This document shows, piece by piece, positions 50,995 to 64,000 of a stretch of DNA of 64,000 bases. The notes beneath the pieces are model-generated. The model was not told where the DNA came from, did not search any database, and saw only the letters and a program-made list of their open reading frames with translations. Origin of the DNA: Lycocorax pyrrhopterus obiensis (Eukaryota; Chordata; Aves; Passeriformes; Paradisaeidae); the NCBI GenBank assembly GCA_014706295.1, contig JACSVZ010000004.1, positions 15,879,264 through 15,943,263 of the forward strand. The letters run 5' to 3'. Both the position numbers and the translations under genes were made by a program. Within the stretch, counting starts at the first letter, position 1; each line of letters opens with the position of its first letter.

Positions 50995-53900
50995 ACTTGT
51001 GGCTCAAGGAGAAAAAAAATCTCCCTAGGATGTTTAAAAGAGAGACTGACTATTCATGCTTTTCCTCAAACCTACCCTGCCACTTGCTTTTGAGCATGGT
51101 TACAATATACCACTCAGCCATTAGTCTTTAATCCCTAAAGAAAGGACAAATATTCGTCAGCATGAACAAAATAGGCTGGCAATGCCTTCTGTCCAGCATT
51201 TCAAAGTTCCTGAACCTGCCATTCAGGAGCAGTTTAACAACAAACCTGAAGTTCTTACTCATTAAAATTCAAGAGGCTATTAATTTTTTCAAGTACAATT
51301 TATTATGACATAAAATGAATTAAAGAAACTTTAATGATGCCTCCACAACATGCCGTAATTATCATCTCATATTAAAGAAAGAGAGCTGCCTGGAAGAGCA
51401 TACATGAGAAATTTCAAAGATTGAAGTACAGAGATGTCTGTAAAGAGAAAACCTGTTTAATCCCTCTCGTGCTTAAAATTGGCCCATGGACAGTGCTAAC
51501 AACCTGTTGTTTGGCCAGAGCAACCAAATTACCTGAAATTCTCTCAGGCTGAGTGAGCGTTTCCAGCATTAAAATACATTAAAGGGGTCTGAAACGGAAA
51601 TATCTTTACAATATACCTATCTTCTATTTTTTTTGACCTCATACAGCCTAAGAGAAACCATCTCTGCATGAGAAAAGGAAGAACTCAGCTGTGATTGATA
51701 CATGAAAGATGCTAAATATCCTTCCGGGAAATTAATTTCATTCTGACACTTAATAGAAGAAAAAAAAAGAAGCAAGAATGAAAAATTAACATTTGTTAAG
51801 GCCTCTAAAGAAGATGCAGATGACTAACTAATCCCTATAGCAGATTGAAGAAAAAGGAGAAAAAAAAGAAGCATTGTGCAATTAGAGTAGGTTATTAATA
51901 TTGATAGAAAGAGGTTTAAAAAGTGGCTCAATTACTTCGCAGGAGTTACAGTATTTTGTATACTTTTACCTTCATGACAGGTAGGCTAAATAAGCTGCCT
52001 GAGGTGACAATTAGGAGCCAAAGAGTCACTGAGTCTTTTTTTAGCACTATACAGTGAGAATGAATACTGCACATTTGTTTTAAAGCATCTTTGAAGGGCA
52101 TCCGTGGTTTTTCCTACTTTTGCTGGAGCTTTTACAGCAAATAAAATTATTTTACTTCATTCGGTGGCTGATGTGGAACGACATTGAAACCTAAATATTG
52201 TTCCGATCTCTGGCAGCCATTTTCCTCTTCCACTCCTCCCTGAGCTCCCTGCTGGGGCTCCTCAGCTGCTGCTGAACAGTGCTGTTTTCCACAAAAAAAA
52301 TCCATTGGAGTTAATAAGATTATTTATGGAACGAGGTTCTGCCAAGCATGGCTAAAAAATTCAGGATCTGCCCCTTAGCATACAAAATAATGAAAAATGA
52401 CACATGCACTTAAAAGCAAGCAAATGAACATTGAAAGGAAAGCTGGGCATGTCTAAGTCTTTATGCAGCTGTAGCCCTGGAAAAAATGAAAAAGAACAGC
52501 TCCAAGTTGCTTCAGCAAGCTCAAATTAGTGCTGTAAGACTATCCAGTGATATATTCATCCTTGGCATAGTTGTCCTTTGACACTTTTTCTGTCAGGAAG
52601 CAGGTTATTGCATGGAAGGTGACAAAGAGGAGCCTCTGATTCTTGATCTGCCTGCAATTGCTCTCAGTGCGGAGGGAGCAGGTCAGGCACAGCTCTGTGC
52701 AGGAGGAGAAGAAAGAGGTCCTGACATCGCTCTTAAGGCACAGAATGGAATGGCAGGTAGGCTAATGAGATTCTGCAGATGGTGAAAAAGAAGCTTGTCC
52801 ATCTCTCTGAGGTGCTTTCTAGTGCTCATTACCATGTTATCAAAGCGCTCCGCAGCTCTAATCCCCTTTTTTGTCCCCACTTCTGTAGCACAGAAAGACC
52901 TCCAGCATCATTTTACAGATGATGTCAGGCAAACTAATGCGAAACATGGCACATCTACTGCCTGGTGGTGGGTAGGTCCCCTGGGGTGCACGCAGAGACC
53001 CCAGAGAGGTGCAGGTTTGTGCACAACAAAGTATAACCCCACAGAGATGTGCCCAAGCCAGGAAGCTGTGCTTTGGGGCTCTGCCCCTGCCCCTGTCACA
53101 CACACAGGACTTCTGAACTTCCCCTGGCCCACCTGCAGCCACTTTTGGCTTCTGTGCACATCCAGCTGTGACCTGGCAATGGAGAAGCATCCCTGCTGCC
53201 TGCAGGAATTCACAGGCATCCACCACGGGAAGCTGGGGAAGGACAGAGATGCACTGTGGTTCCTCCTCACATCCCAGCCAGGATCTCAAATTTCCCTTAT
53301 CTCTGAAACCCCCTCACACCTGACATTTACATAGCTCTTTACATACTTGCTCCTCAAAGGATTCAAACAAACTTTGCAAGCCACAATTGAAGTCCTAACA
53401 GATGTATACCTACCCAAATTGAAATCTGGCCAGTGTTCCAGGAGACTCTGACCTGTGTAGGAAAAGCAAGTGCTAACAGATTTGTGTTAGCCTGCCCACC
53501 CTGACAGATTGCATGTCTTTCACTCAGAAGGGCTCCTGTGACTGCTACCACCCTTGTGACAATGCTGGGATATGGTTCACTGACAGGTTAGAGAAGTAAA
53601 GTTCTGGATGTTGAAAAGACATTTAAATCTGTTGAATGCTGCAAGCTAAAAGCAGAAAGAAAAGTCATACTCCACCGCATATTTCATTTTTCTTACCTCT
53701 GCTATGATTTTCCTTACCCTCTCACTCACATGACATGGTTGTGATATCATTTATCAACAAATGACACATCCTGTTCTATTACACCTACCTGAGATGAAAA
53801 AAACAAATACCTTTGGGACTAAGCTGACCACAGTTTAGGCATGGCAACCCAAACCAAACTGCAAGACCGTTTTACCTTTCACGGCCACCTTCCTTTGCTG

Positions 53901-56599
53901 TTTTTAAGATGGACCACAAAGGTGAAACACAATCTGTTAAACATCACCAAACCAAGTAATGAAGACCAGACCCTGACTAATTTTTGCTTGCCCAGATGAA
54001 ATTCAAAATGCTTGGAGACCCAAAAGCTCTCAGGTGAGGTTTTTGTACCATCTCTTAAAAAGTGATATGATATATTTTACAAGCCTGTTCTTCATGTGCC
54101 CCAAGATGAACAGAAATCTCATTAGGGCTCATTAGCTCGTGCTCAGTGCTAACCAATATTTCTCCTGATATAATTCCTGGCTGGCCCAGCCTGTGGGTAA
54201 AGTGATGTGGCCTTTTCTTGCAGAGTAACACGTGGTGTGCCCTTGGAGGCTGCGTTGTCAGCCTCGGCAACATCACTGTTTCTTGTCCAAATACAAAGCA
54301 AGATAATTTTGTTGTACACCCAAATCACAGCAGCTCTGGGAAGGGGAAAGAAGGCACCTTGGCCACATGTGGATACCCTTTTTGGGATGCAGAAAGGCTG
54401 AAAATTTCCTTACAGATTCCCAGCTGAATTATCTGTTAAGCCTGGGCTTGCAGTGCTACCTGTCCTTGGCAGCCAGTTGTCCTTGCTTGCTGCTCTGCAG
54501 GAGCAAAGGAGTTTGTATCCCCTCGGGATGTGGGGCTACTCTTGGGGCCAGTTTAAGCTGTCCATCCCTTCCGTGCATGGCAGTGTAAATGTAAACATCA
54601 GCAAAGATTCATTTCCAAACTCTACTGGCATTCACCAAACTTTCAAGGTTTTCTATGTTTGTGCTATCTCCCACAGCCCCCCAAAATATTTCAGCATCAT
54701 CATGCAAAAAACATGAAGCAAGCCTGATTCCAGCGGTGGATCCACCGAGTAAATGTCGACATGGTGTTTGTACCCACTGAAGATGAATGTGACAATAAAA
54801 GAAATGGAAGAGTGCCAGCAGGATACCACTAACATGACAGAATATGAAGGGATGTGAGTGAGAAGGAGCCAGGCCATATTGTCCTTGATTTCAGTGCAGC
54901 TATGCCAGAGCACCACTGCTGAAGATTTGGACTGCAGCAGCCTGGATAAACAGCTTGCCTCTGTACCAGAGCAGCAGCAGAGAGACATCAAAAAGGTCAT
55001 AAGTCTCAGAGAATGGTGGTAGGGATGTGCTGCTGGGCCCAAATATAATCAGCTTTTATGGAGAGCTTTCCATCGCTTGCTCTTAAGGCCTAATTGCAAG
55101 ACATTATCTGGCCAAACAGAGTATGAAGTAGCAGGTAATAATGATTGCCTGCAGGAACCTCAGGTAGTGCAGCACACAAGATGAGGAGCTATTCTTACCT
55201 CGCTTATTACCCAGGAGCTGATTCAAGGAGTAGTTACAGTTGTGCCGTTAAGCCACTGGTCACCCTCATACATCTCAATTCAAATTCATTATAGGAGTGA
55301 TTTTACCAAATGCTATCAGTGACACTGAACTGTGGGAAGAGGATTGAATTTTGAATGAGGAATGAAATGACTTACAAAGACTCTCTTTGGAGAAAAAAAA
55401 GTTTGAGAAATTAAAATATTTAGCCTCTGCATGTTGTTATGCAACCTTGCCATCCTGGCATTAGCAGTATGCACACCTATGCCTAAAGAAAAACAGAATG
55501 AGTAACAGTCGAGGTACACAAGCCACTATAAAGGTTTATAAAGCTTTTGGAGAAACAGAAACCCAGAACAAATATGCCCTTCAGATAGGATATTTGTCCA
55601 AATCTAAAGCTACATCAGTGACAGAACACCAGAAAGTCATCCAGCTTCTGGGCAGAAAGCTTGCCAGCAGCAGGAAAATGTTCCCAAGGCTGATCATGGC
55701 CAATAGTCACACTTTCACATCCTACCACAAACTCTGGCTTTCATCACTGACAGACCACAGCTGTTGTAGGGAGCATTCTCTGATGTGTGTAGGAGAAGGT
55801 GACATTTCTGCCACGTAGAAGGTGACAGCACCAAAGTTAAGCATCTGTAAATAACTCCTATTTCATCTCTTTTCTTCTTTGTCTTCAACTGATCTGTCAG
55901 AGTGTAACGTGGCACATTTCTGACAGCAGGCCAAAGCAGAAGAGTAAATACTATTTGATCCTACTTAGTCGTCAGATCCCGTGGTGAGATTAGAGCTCCA
56001 GATTCGTTAAAGAAAAATCAAACATTATCAGACACAAAACTCTGAATCCACCCCCTTCAGCAAAAAGCTTGAAACAATAGATCCCACAGTCCCAACTGTA
56101 CTTGACTTCTCAGCTCAGCCTAATGCTGAAGCCAGATGCCACCTGCAAAGGGAACTGACTATGGCACAGCATGGGGCAGGTGCGGGCTGGATGCAGAAGA
56201 AAGGTCCAGTGATCAACTTTTCTTCCATTTATTTTTAAGTGCATCTTCCCAGGGAGAGGATGGGGAGAGGCTTGTAGAGGAGGATTAGCTCCAGAAACAC
56301 CATTAGAACAGGAAGAGGGGCACATGACCACGCTGAACCACATCCAGGTAGGGGCAAGGATGTCCTTTAGGAAGCTGGTGACAGTGACTGCTCTGTGCTG
56401 AGAGGAATCAGAGAGCCAGTGAGGGCAGACAATACAATTACAGGGGTTAACTTCAGCTCCTGATGACCAATAACCTTTGCAAAAACCAATGGCAGTCACC
56501 CAGGGGGTGTAAGAGAACTCAGATCAAGTAGTTGAGTTACTAACGGCGATTTGCAAGAGTACCAACCACTTAAAATATCCTCTGATCTAAAGAATAGGT
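50995..56599. other. Upstream intergenic DNA with a GC-richer patch, no gene recognised
   Basis: The longest open frame of the window lies here (52795-53334 plus, 179 codons), opposed by overlapping frames of 143 and 120 codons on the minus strand. None has a signal, membrane or domain pattern that I know. 53320-53385 faintly resembles the end of an ancient interspersed repeat. Confidence 0.5.
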
Positions 56600-56915
56600 T
56601 CAATATCAATCCTTAAAATAAGGTTCCAGGGAGATCTGAGGAATCACAGGCTTGTAATCATGACAACTCTGGGCAAATTAGCAGAAACTGTAATAAAGGA
56701 TGCATCTACAGAGCATGGAAAACTGCCAGAGCTGTGAGAAACTGCTGAGGGAAATCCTGCCTTGCAGGTCCTTGCAGAAAAGGGAGATCTATTTGTATTT
56801 CCAAAAGGTTTTTGACAAAATTCTTCACCAAATAGCAAAAGGAGAGAAGTAGGCGTTCTGACCTGGTTAAAAAAGAAATAAAAATAAATAGCTAGGGTCA
56901 AAATGGAGAGGCTGA
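56600..56915 (+). mobile_element. Ancient LINE (CR1/L3-like) reverse-transcriptase relic
   Basis: A plus-strand frame at 56790-56831 reads YLYFQKVFDKILHQ, matching the LINE reverse-transcriptase palm motif of the form YLDFxKAFDxVxH. Upstream, ggttccagggagatctgagg...acaactctgggcaaattagc fits the region before it (G-N-Y-R-P ... G-K). Downstream, gacctggttaaaaaa...aatggagag fits the following W-L-x-x-R segment. The catalytic Asp of the palm motif is Tyr here, and stops interrupt all frames. It diverges far more than the other copies, so it is probably an old amniote LINE of the CR1/L3 group. The boundaries are soft. Confidence 0.65.
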
Positions 56916-59900
56916 AAGAAAGAGCTGATCTGAAAGAATTTGGTACAAGTCTGCAAAATAAGGGTTGGCATGGAAGTAAAGGATTGGAATAATTTTTTTT
57001 TTACTATCCCTTTCATTCCAAGAGCTATGGGTTATCAAATGAAGCCAGAGCTGGTTTTGAACCCAGCAGGTAACAGATCTTTGTAATTCCTTGCTATTGT
57101 GGGTGCAAGTGTGGACACTGGTTCAAGGAAAAATTCTATGATTACCTGAAAAAGAGATGATTTAGGGTTCTAAATGAACAAGCCACAAGAGACTTAGGAA
57201 ATCACCAGGGAGGCATGAAGTTGGAGGCTGAGAGAATATTAGGGAAGGTATTACATAAGTTTGCCTGCTTTAGGTGTCCATTTATGAGCACTTCTGGAGA
57301 CAGAATAGCAAATCCTTGGTGTGAATGTTGTCACCAGCTTTAAGAGCCCACAATGACCAGTCCTGGCTTAAAGAAAATTAGCTTTCTACAGTAGCCAAAG
57401 TAGCTGAAGACCTTCCGCTATGTTAATTGAAATACTTCATTTATGTTAATCTCCAAAGTTTTCTCTTCGACGTTCTCACTGTTTTGTATCGAAGCTATAA
57501 CAGTGAAATATACTGGTACTGACAATTCTGGAAATGGGAGACACTTTCTAGCAGTGAGCTCTTGAGTCACATATCCCTGCTGCCTCCAGATGCACATGAG
57601 GACAGTGGTACTTTACTAAGAGTTGAAATCATTGCTTGCCAAGTAGATGTCTAATTTTGTGAATTTGAATTGTTTTATGCATACCAAAGTCACAACTCAT
57701 GCTTAAACTTGGAGAACATTCCTGGGTTAGGGATTCCCACCGTCAAGGGACAGTTTGTCCTGTTCTGAAGAGATGCATCAAAGTATTCCATTTTTCCTTC
57801 TCTGTTAAACTAAAATACTTCTGAGCACCTATAGCAAACAGACCTCTCATCTTTTGGTGCACGGAGTAAACAAAGAGAAAAAATGTTTCTCTGATTATTT
57901 GCTTCAAGTCTGCTTGCAGAAGAAGGAAGCAAGGCCACCTGAACTAAGATGTAGAACAACTGCAGCCCTGCCTTAAGTAGCACTACTAGCAGATTATCGC
58001 AAGTATAGAAATCATCAGGGCAAAATTCAGCTGTGAAACACCTAATTATATGTGTTCCCTAGCCTGGGTTCTCTCACAGAAACACAGGACATGGCATGAT
58101 CTTTTGATGGTTTTTTTTTTCAAAGTGGTAGAAAAATTAATTTGCAAATTGTCTTTGCTTTGGAGGCTTTAAAAAAATTTCACTGTTCAGTGAAATATTG
58201 AGATAAAATACAAAGATAGATGCTTTTTCTTTTTTTGGTCCTAAAAGCTATATGTGATCATGAAAAGGAAAGAGCTGTTTTTAGGAATTGCAGAGTTCTC
58301 TGAAAGAAAAAGCCTTAGCAAGTAAAATGTTCTGAGGCAAATGCCTTGATTTGGCATTTCTGATGTATTTTAACTTAATGGTTTTTATCCTTTGATAATG
58401 ATTCCATGAATTTTAGTGGATTTCCAAAATAATGCATTGATAGCAGCCTGTATAGAAAGAGTTTTTGAACTGCTACATTTCCCTACAGACCTCAGCACTT
58501 GCCCGAGTCCTGCTATGTACCCAATGATCATGACATTTGCTGTGCTTAAACAGGGTCCAAGCACCATGCTAGACTTTTTGTTCATTAACATTTACCTTAG
58601 GTTTTGGATTTGGTTTGGTTTAGCCTAATTTTTACATAGTCCTTTGAGTCTATGAGACATTTTGTCAATAAATGATGATGGTATTTTGCACATGTGGCAC
58701 TCCTTGCCCTTGTGTGTCTAACAAACTGCATTAGCAGAACACTCTCTGTCCACAGCCTCTGGGAAACTCTGTAAAAACAAGTCTGAAGATAAAATACTTC
58801 CCTTCCCAAGGATGCTTCAACTTCTAGAGGACTCCCTTGTCTTGGATACATCAAGCTCTTATCAACAAGGTTGTTGTGTTCCCTGAAATCTAGGTGCTCA
58901 ATACTTTTCTGTCGATCCTATTTGTTCTTTAAATAGAGAAACGTCAAAATAAACAAACAAACACCAAAAAACCAACCAACCTCAACCCATAATTTAATTT
59001 CTATTAAAATCTGTCTTTTACGTCTTCAATTTTGTTCTGATTTCTCACTACCATGGATGCTGAAAGCCCTGGCCAGCTGGGATTCCCATCTCCCAGAGGC
59101 TGCAGGATCTGTCTCAGGAGGTACCACACTGATGCATGCACAGCCTCTGGATTTTTCACCTCTCCATCACCTGCTTAAGGAAAGTGTGGAGCTAAGCAGC
59201 ACACGAAGGAACAGAACTCCATGTTGTCAGCTCCATTTTCAGGCATTTTACTCCCTAGCTTTGCGTACTCAACATTTTATTCCTACGTGGTCCCCCTCCC
59301 GAGCTTCCTTAGAAATCTGTCAGCTTATGCAGTTGGTCTGAACATGAACTGAAACACGGTGTCACAGAATCACATAACAAGGGAATGTGATCAAAAAAGG
59401 ACGACATTTGATAGAGTGGCAGAAAGAAAAGGAAGGATGGTGACAAAGAGTTAACGTTTAGACGCCTCAAAAAAATTGCATCACCGGGGTTAGCCGTTTC
59501 TAGTGAATTTGGTGATTCTACTTAGCGCTGAAAATGCTGCTTGCTGCTTGGCATTTCAGTGCTTACATAATTTATGGTCTATTATTTGATAATGCATTGA
59601 AGCAGGTTGTTGTCTTTGGCACCATCAAAGGTGTCTGCTAATTCACTGCTTGACCTTCTCTGCATGCATGTAAAATGGAAAAGAAGTGGTGCAGGGCACA
59701 CTGCGGCAGTTCCAAAAATGGCTCGGTGTTCAGGCAGTTTGATTTGGGTGAACCTTACCACCAAACTATAGTTTTATTTATCTATGCTTGGAAAAAGTAG
59801 CAAAGAGGTGGAAAAGAAGTATTTTAAAAGACTGCTGCATTCTGTTCTGCCTGGCTTCTTCAGACAAATATCATTTCGTAACCTAAGCAGTGAAAATGTC

Positions 59901-62900
59901 CTGACATTAGGGTGTAACTGGACACATTGTGCTTCTACCTAACCCGTGTCCATGTAGCCAAAGGTGTCCTCTCCTGCATGTCCAAAGCTGCTCATCCCTG
60001 AGAAGAAGAGGAGATGTGCTAATAGCCAGCACACATGTGGAATGAAGGATTCTGCTTGTATATGGGAACATTTACGGAAGTGTTTCAGCTTTTGAATGCT
60101 GAACACAAACAGTTTGAATCCAGTTTCCCAAGAGGTTTAAAATGTTAGATAAAATGAATCTAAAGATCATCCAGAAGTCATCAAAGCAGCAGAAAAACCA
60201 GACAGAAATATCAGTTCTGGAGAATGCTTCGCTTCTTGCATTCCCTGTAATGGGAAGGACAGAACTTGTTGCTGGAATGTCACAAATGGAAGAAAGCTCC
60301 AAGGCTGTCCTTTGACAGGGGCTCCCCAGCAGTGCCCAGCTGCCCAGCAGACCCTGCAGTGACCAACGAGGGAAAAATTTGCCTGTGTCACAAAGTCAAA
60401 GTTCTTCAAACAGGAAACAATGTATTTTAGGCACCAGCAGATACCTATTGACTTCAGTCTGGACTGCAAAGCCAGGGACTTGATGTGTAGATATAAAAAA
60501 AATTTAATCAATTAATACCTATATTACTCTGCTGGAGAAGGCTCACAGAAGGGAGCATGTGAAAGTTTACATGAGGTGGCAGAGCTGTCACCTGTCCCTC
60601 ACAGGCTTCACCCTGACAGCCCACGCTACACCTGCTGCTCTCCAACTGTCCCAAATCAAAAGCATATTCCAATATTTCTCTTCCTTTTTGATTTCCATTC
60701 TGTATCTAACCTTGTAGAAAAATAAGTAGAGCAATGTACTGGGAGAGGCAAGGAAAATTTAAATAACTTGTTAGTGCCAAAGTCATTGAAAGGGTTGATT
60801 AATCAGAGATGCCTGGTAGGGGCATAAGATGGAGAAGGCTTCATTTGTGGCAGGGTTTTCTTGATGCTCTTTTCCCCAAGCATGACTTTCCTTTTCCCCT
60901 GTGAGCCACTTTTATGCTATGGAGAAAGAGTTGTGAGCCACAAATACACGTTAACTGCAATTGATCAAGGACAAAATGAATAATTTACTTTCTGAAGAAG
61001 AGATCATCTATATTGCTACAGACTTTTTAGGAAAGAACTTTTTCCCTGATGTTACAGCCGTCCTGTTTCAGCTGCATTTACATGCGGCAAGAGTGCTGCT
61101 TTGTTTCTAAACTGGCACATCCCAGCAGAATTGCCCACCTTTTTTTTTTTTTGGTTTCAGTGCTTCTGATCTTAAAGAACATGAATTATTCACAAAGAAT
61201 TCCATACATCTTCAAAACATTTCTGTTAAATAAAACTGCATACTTAATTCTCCCCACCCTTGATTATCCACAATGAGGAATAATGACTTGAATTGTTGAA
61301 AATGACGAATCCCAGGCAGCTCTCTGCAAATGGCTACACCCACCCCCCTGTTTTTGTCAGACGGGTTCCCAGGTCTGACAGCTTGTGCTTCTTTGGCACA
61401 AGGGTTTATAATTTTATAGATTGCTCTATTACATCAATTTCTGTGATAGCAGTATCAAAAGTTTTTTTAATAGTCAAAACAAAAAAGAAAAACAACCGAG
61501 TGTAAAAGGTTGAATGAGATACGAGAATCCTCCAGGAAATCAAAGAAAAGATGCGAATAGCCAAACAGAAATAATTTCACTGAACACAGAATATATGTAA
61601 GAATAGTCAGAAAGGCAACAACTCTGCCATTTTTCTTGATCCTCTTTTAAACTTCTCATTTTAAGATATGCATAAACTCTACAACTACAATTAAAAAAAT
61701 GCGCATGCAGCGTAACTAAATTCACCATGTGCTTGAGAAAAACCCAGGAAACCAAACAGATTTTAAAATTCTATTCCTGTTAAAAAGGTGGAGCCTTGCC
61801 AGTGGGTGGAAAAAAAGGGGGAATTTTTTCCCAGAACAGGAAAATGATGCACACACAACTCCATGTGACTGCCTGTCTGGCATAGACTGTTGTCTGGGTG
61901 CATAGCGAGCTATCTTTTCTAGAAAGAGTAAGCATGCTGCTTGCAAAAGGGCTAAACACTCATGGAAATCAGAACTACTGTCTGTGCCCTAGAGATATTC
62001 CCCCTGTTCAGACCTGAAGTACAATAAAGGAGAAAGAATCTGAGGGAAGAACCATGGCATCCACCTATTTTTTGTGGGAGGAGTCCATGCTGCATTTGCA
62101 ACACCTCTAAAGTAAGCTGCTAAATAAAGAGCCACTTAGATTTGCCAGCACAAAGCCCTCTTGTTTTATGAGCCAACGTGTGGTGTGTGAAATGTGGTGA
62201 AGGCAGTCCAGGGAGATGCACAGGAAGGCAGGGAAGGTGATTAGCATACAGTGACTCAGATCGTTGGCCATGCTGAATTTCTAACTAAGAATCTGGCACA
62301 AACATACAGGGAAAACGAGGTCTGTGTACAGACCTAGTGATAGCTGCTAAAAGATAAAGAACTGAAAGCCAGAAGGGACATGTGTATTAGCTGTCACATT
62401 GGGAAGAAAAGAGAAAAGTAAAATAAAAAACATTGCTATGAACAATAACAGAAACACCAGACATCTGATAGAAATGCTGCATAAGCATTATGATACCCCA
62501 AAAAAAAATAAGCCAGAAGAGACCTATCATGTACTTACCCAAAAACAAGTAGCAAGAATTTTAAAACTTTCTCATTTACCTGTAATTTTCAAGGTGACTC
62601 CCTACCAACCTAGGATCCCAGGTGAGATCCTGAGGAGAGTTTGCTGAGAGAGCAATGCTTTCTCTCCAGAGAGGCATCTCCAAATATTACCACCCCACTT
62701 GGACCACTCAAGTGATTAGAAAAAACAGCAAAATCGCAGTCTGGGGGCAAAGAAAGAAAACCACACTGAAAAAAAACCACACTGAAAAATCACACACACA
62801 CACAGACAGTCACACACAGACACACAAAGAAATAGGTTTAAGACAGCCGTGAGGAGTGAGAAAGGAAGAGGTGCAAGGAGAATGTGAAATAGAGCCATCT

Positions 62901-64000
62901 GTAATCCCCAGCGCTGCAGCTATTTCAGGAAGAAAGGAGTGAGCAGTGCGTGCACAGCCCAAGGATGCAGAGGGCTTTAGTTCAGAGGATGATGTCTGCA
63001 GTGCAATTCCAGGAAAAGCAAGGACTCCGAGAGTGTGTGCACAGCCAAAGCCAGGCACCTGTCACTCAGCTGCCATATTTGCAGCTGTTCTATTAAATGA
63101 ATGTTTTGATTCCAGCTGGGCTGTGGTGCCAGATGCAATATTGTTAAAACAACAGCGATAAGCAGCAATCTTAGGCTGGCCAAGTGCGGCCAACTGCAGG
63201 TGATGGAAAATAAGTCTTCTGAGGCCAGCTGGCAGCAGCAGGCTGTGGCTAAAAGCTGCACAAAATGAAATCTGATCTTGTTTAGGGTATACACTTGTCT
63301 ACAGAAGTATTGTGTAAAGCAAGCAGCTTTCTGCAGAGGTGTCAGTGACTGGGGACACTGTGGGCAGAGCTTGGGTCCAAAAAGCTGCTCAAAGCAAATG
63401 CAAAAGGAAAACTACAGTAGGACTGGTCTATATGAGGCAGGTGGAGACTTTGAGCAGCAGTGGAGGTTTAGAACCCTAGTGCTCCTTAGCTAAAAATTTA
63501 AGTGAGTGCCACCAGTGGCAAGAAAACACCGAAGAGCTTGAACTTGGATAGAGGAATTACTATGAAAGGATGTGAACACTCCAGAGGACAAGGCAGTGTT
63601 CCTACCCACTGGCTGTACAGAAGTACCTGCTGCCATCACAGGATTAAGAGACACTGGGATGCGAAGGTGTGCCAAGAAAGGCTGTATCCACAGTGCAGGA
63701 ATTAGTAGTGTTCACATCAGCAATTAGGAAAAGGCAGGGAAAAACTGGCCCCAAATTTACAAAGATTCCCATGGGGAAAAAAAGATGTAGCACGGTGAGG
63801 AGGGTGGTACAACTGCTCTCTGCACAAGTTTCCTGGAGGTGCCAGGAGAAGCATCAGAGCCATTCCCAGGCTGACTTACTACAGTTGTGGCACCTTTACA
63901 AACAGATTTCTTCACAAAAAACCCGTTTAGTTTTACAAGCCTAGGGACCATGTGACACCTAAATAGTGCAGGAGTGCTCACTGCTGACACTGAACATCCA
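56916..64000. other. Upstream intergenic DNA, no gene recognised
   Basis: The continuation of the ancient LINE relic may run into 57000-57300, but I cannot confirm it. Otherwise there are only simple repeats (58945-58980 A/C-rich, 62757-62826) and short frames. Confidence 0.55.
62757..62826. repeat. Tandem 16-bp duplication followed by a (CA)-rich tract
   Basis: The unit aaaaccacactgaaaa occurs twice back to back (62757-62772 and 62773-62788). It is followed at 62791-62826 by an imperfect CA tract with interruptions by agacagt and aga. This is typical replication-slippage structure. Confidence 0.9.

Noticed and set aside
59355..59400. gtcacagaatcacataac, resembling a CR1 tail
   Set aside because: Only about twelve bases fit, and no CR1 3' UTR follows on either side.
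1..64000. CRISPR arrays, bacterial operons, rRNA or tRNA genes
   Set aside because: No regularly spaced repeats, no cloverleaf with A and B boxes, and no rRNA core sequence was seen; the window is vertebrate nuclear DNA.
45061..64000. An exon of NRXN1, the usual neighbour on this side
   Set aside because: No laminin-G or EGF-like coding segment was recognised; the neighbouring gene probably lies beyond the window.

Overview
The window looks like avian nuclear DNA: an AT-leaning vertebrate sequence with long non-coding stretches, low repeat density and short open frames that are nearly all chance. The bird assignment rests on several CR1 LINE fragments with the typical avian CR1 3' tail (in antisense, agaatcatagaat...ggttggaaggg), and on a decayed LTR of the avian ERVL-like type. 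I cannot name the species.

The only host protein-coding sequence I can support is the first coding exon of the follicle-stimulating hormone receptor gene (FSHR), minus strand, positions 44881 down to 44730. It encodes a 17-residue signal peptide, the four-cysteine N-terminal cap and the start of the leucine-rich-repeat hormone-binding domain, and ends at a consensus GTAAGT donor in the phase expected for FSHR. Because the gene runs leftwards, positions 1-44729 are read as FSHR intron 1. I looked for exons 2-10 on the minus strand and found none. Positions 44882-64000 are the promoter and 5' flanking region; in vertebrates FSHR usually lies next to NRXN1 on that side, but no NRXN1 exon is visible.

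Layout: 1-44729, intron 1, with CR1 fragments at 5033-5357, 13051-13969, 32055-32840 and 41198-41459 (all minus, so sense to FSHR) and an ERVL-like LTR fragment at 22056-22335 (plus); 44730-44881, FSHR exon 1; 44882-45060, TATA-less proximal promoter with candidate GATA, E-box, GC-box and SF-1 sites; 45061-64000, upstream intergenic DNA with a plus-strand CR1 (50320-50994) and a much older LINE reverse-transcriptase relic (56600-56915). Scattered simple repeats and two perfect inverted repeats complete the inventory.

I found no new gene system, no RNA gene and no CRISPR array. The more interesting items are the FSHR 5' end (a possible N-linked glycosylation sequon at Asn47 and an in-frame upstream ATG), the mosaic CR1 copies, and an isolated perfect 17-bp hairpin at 26056-26094.
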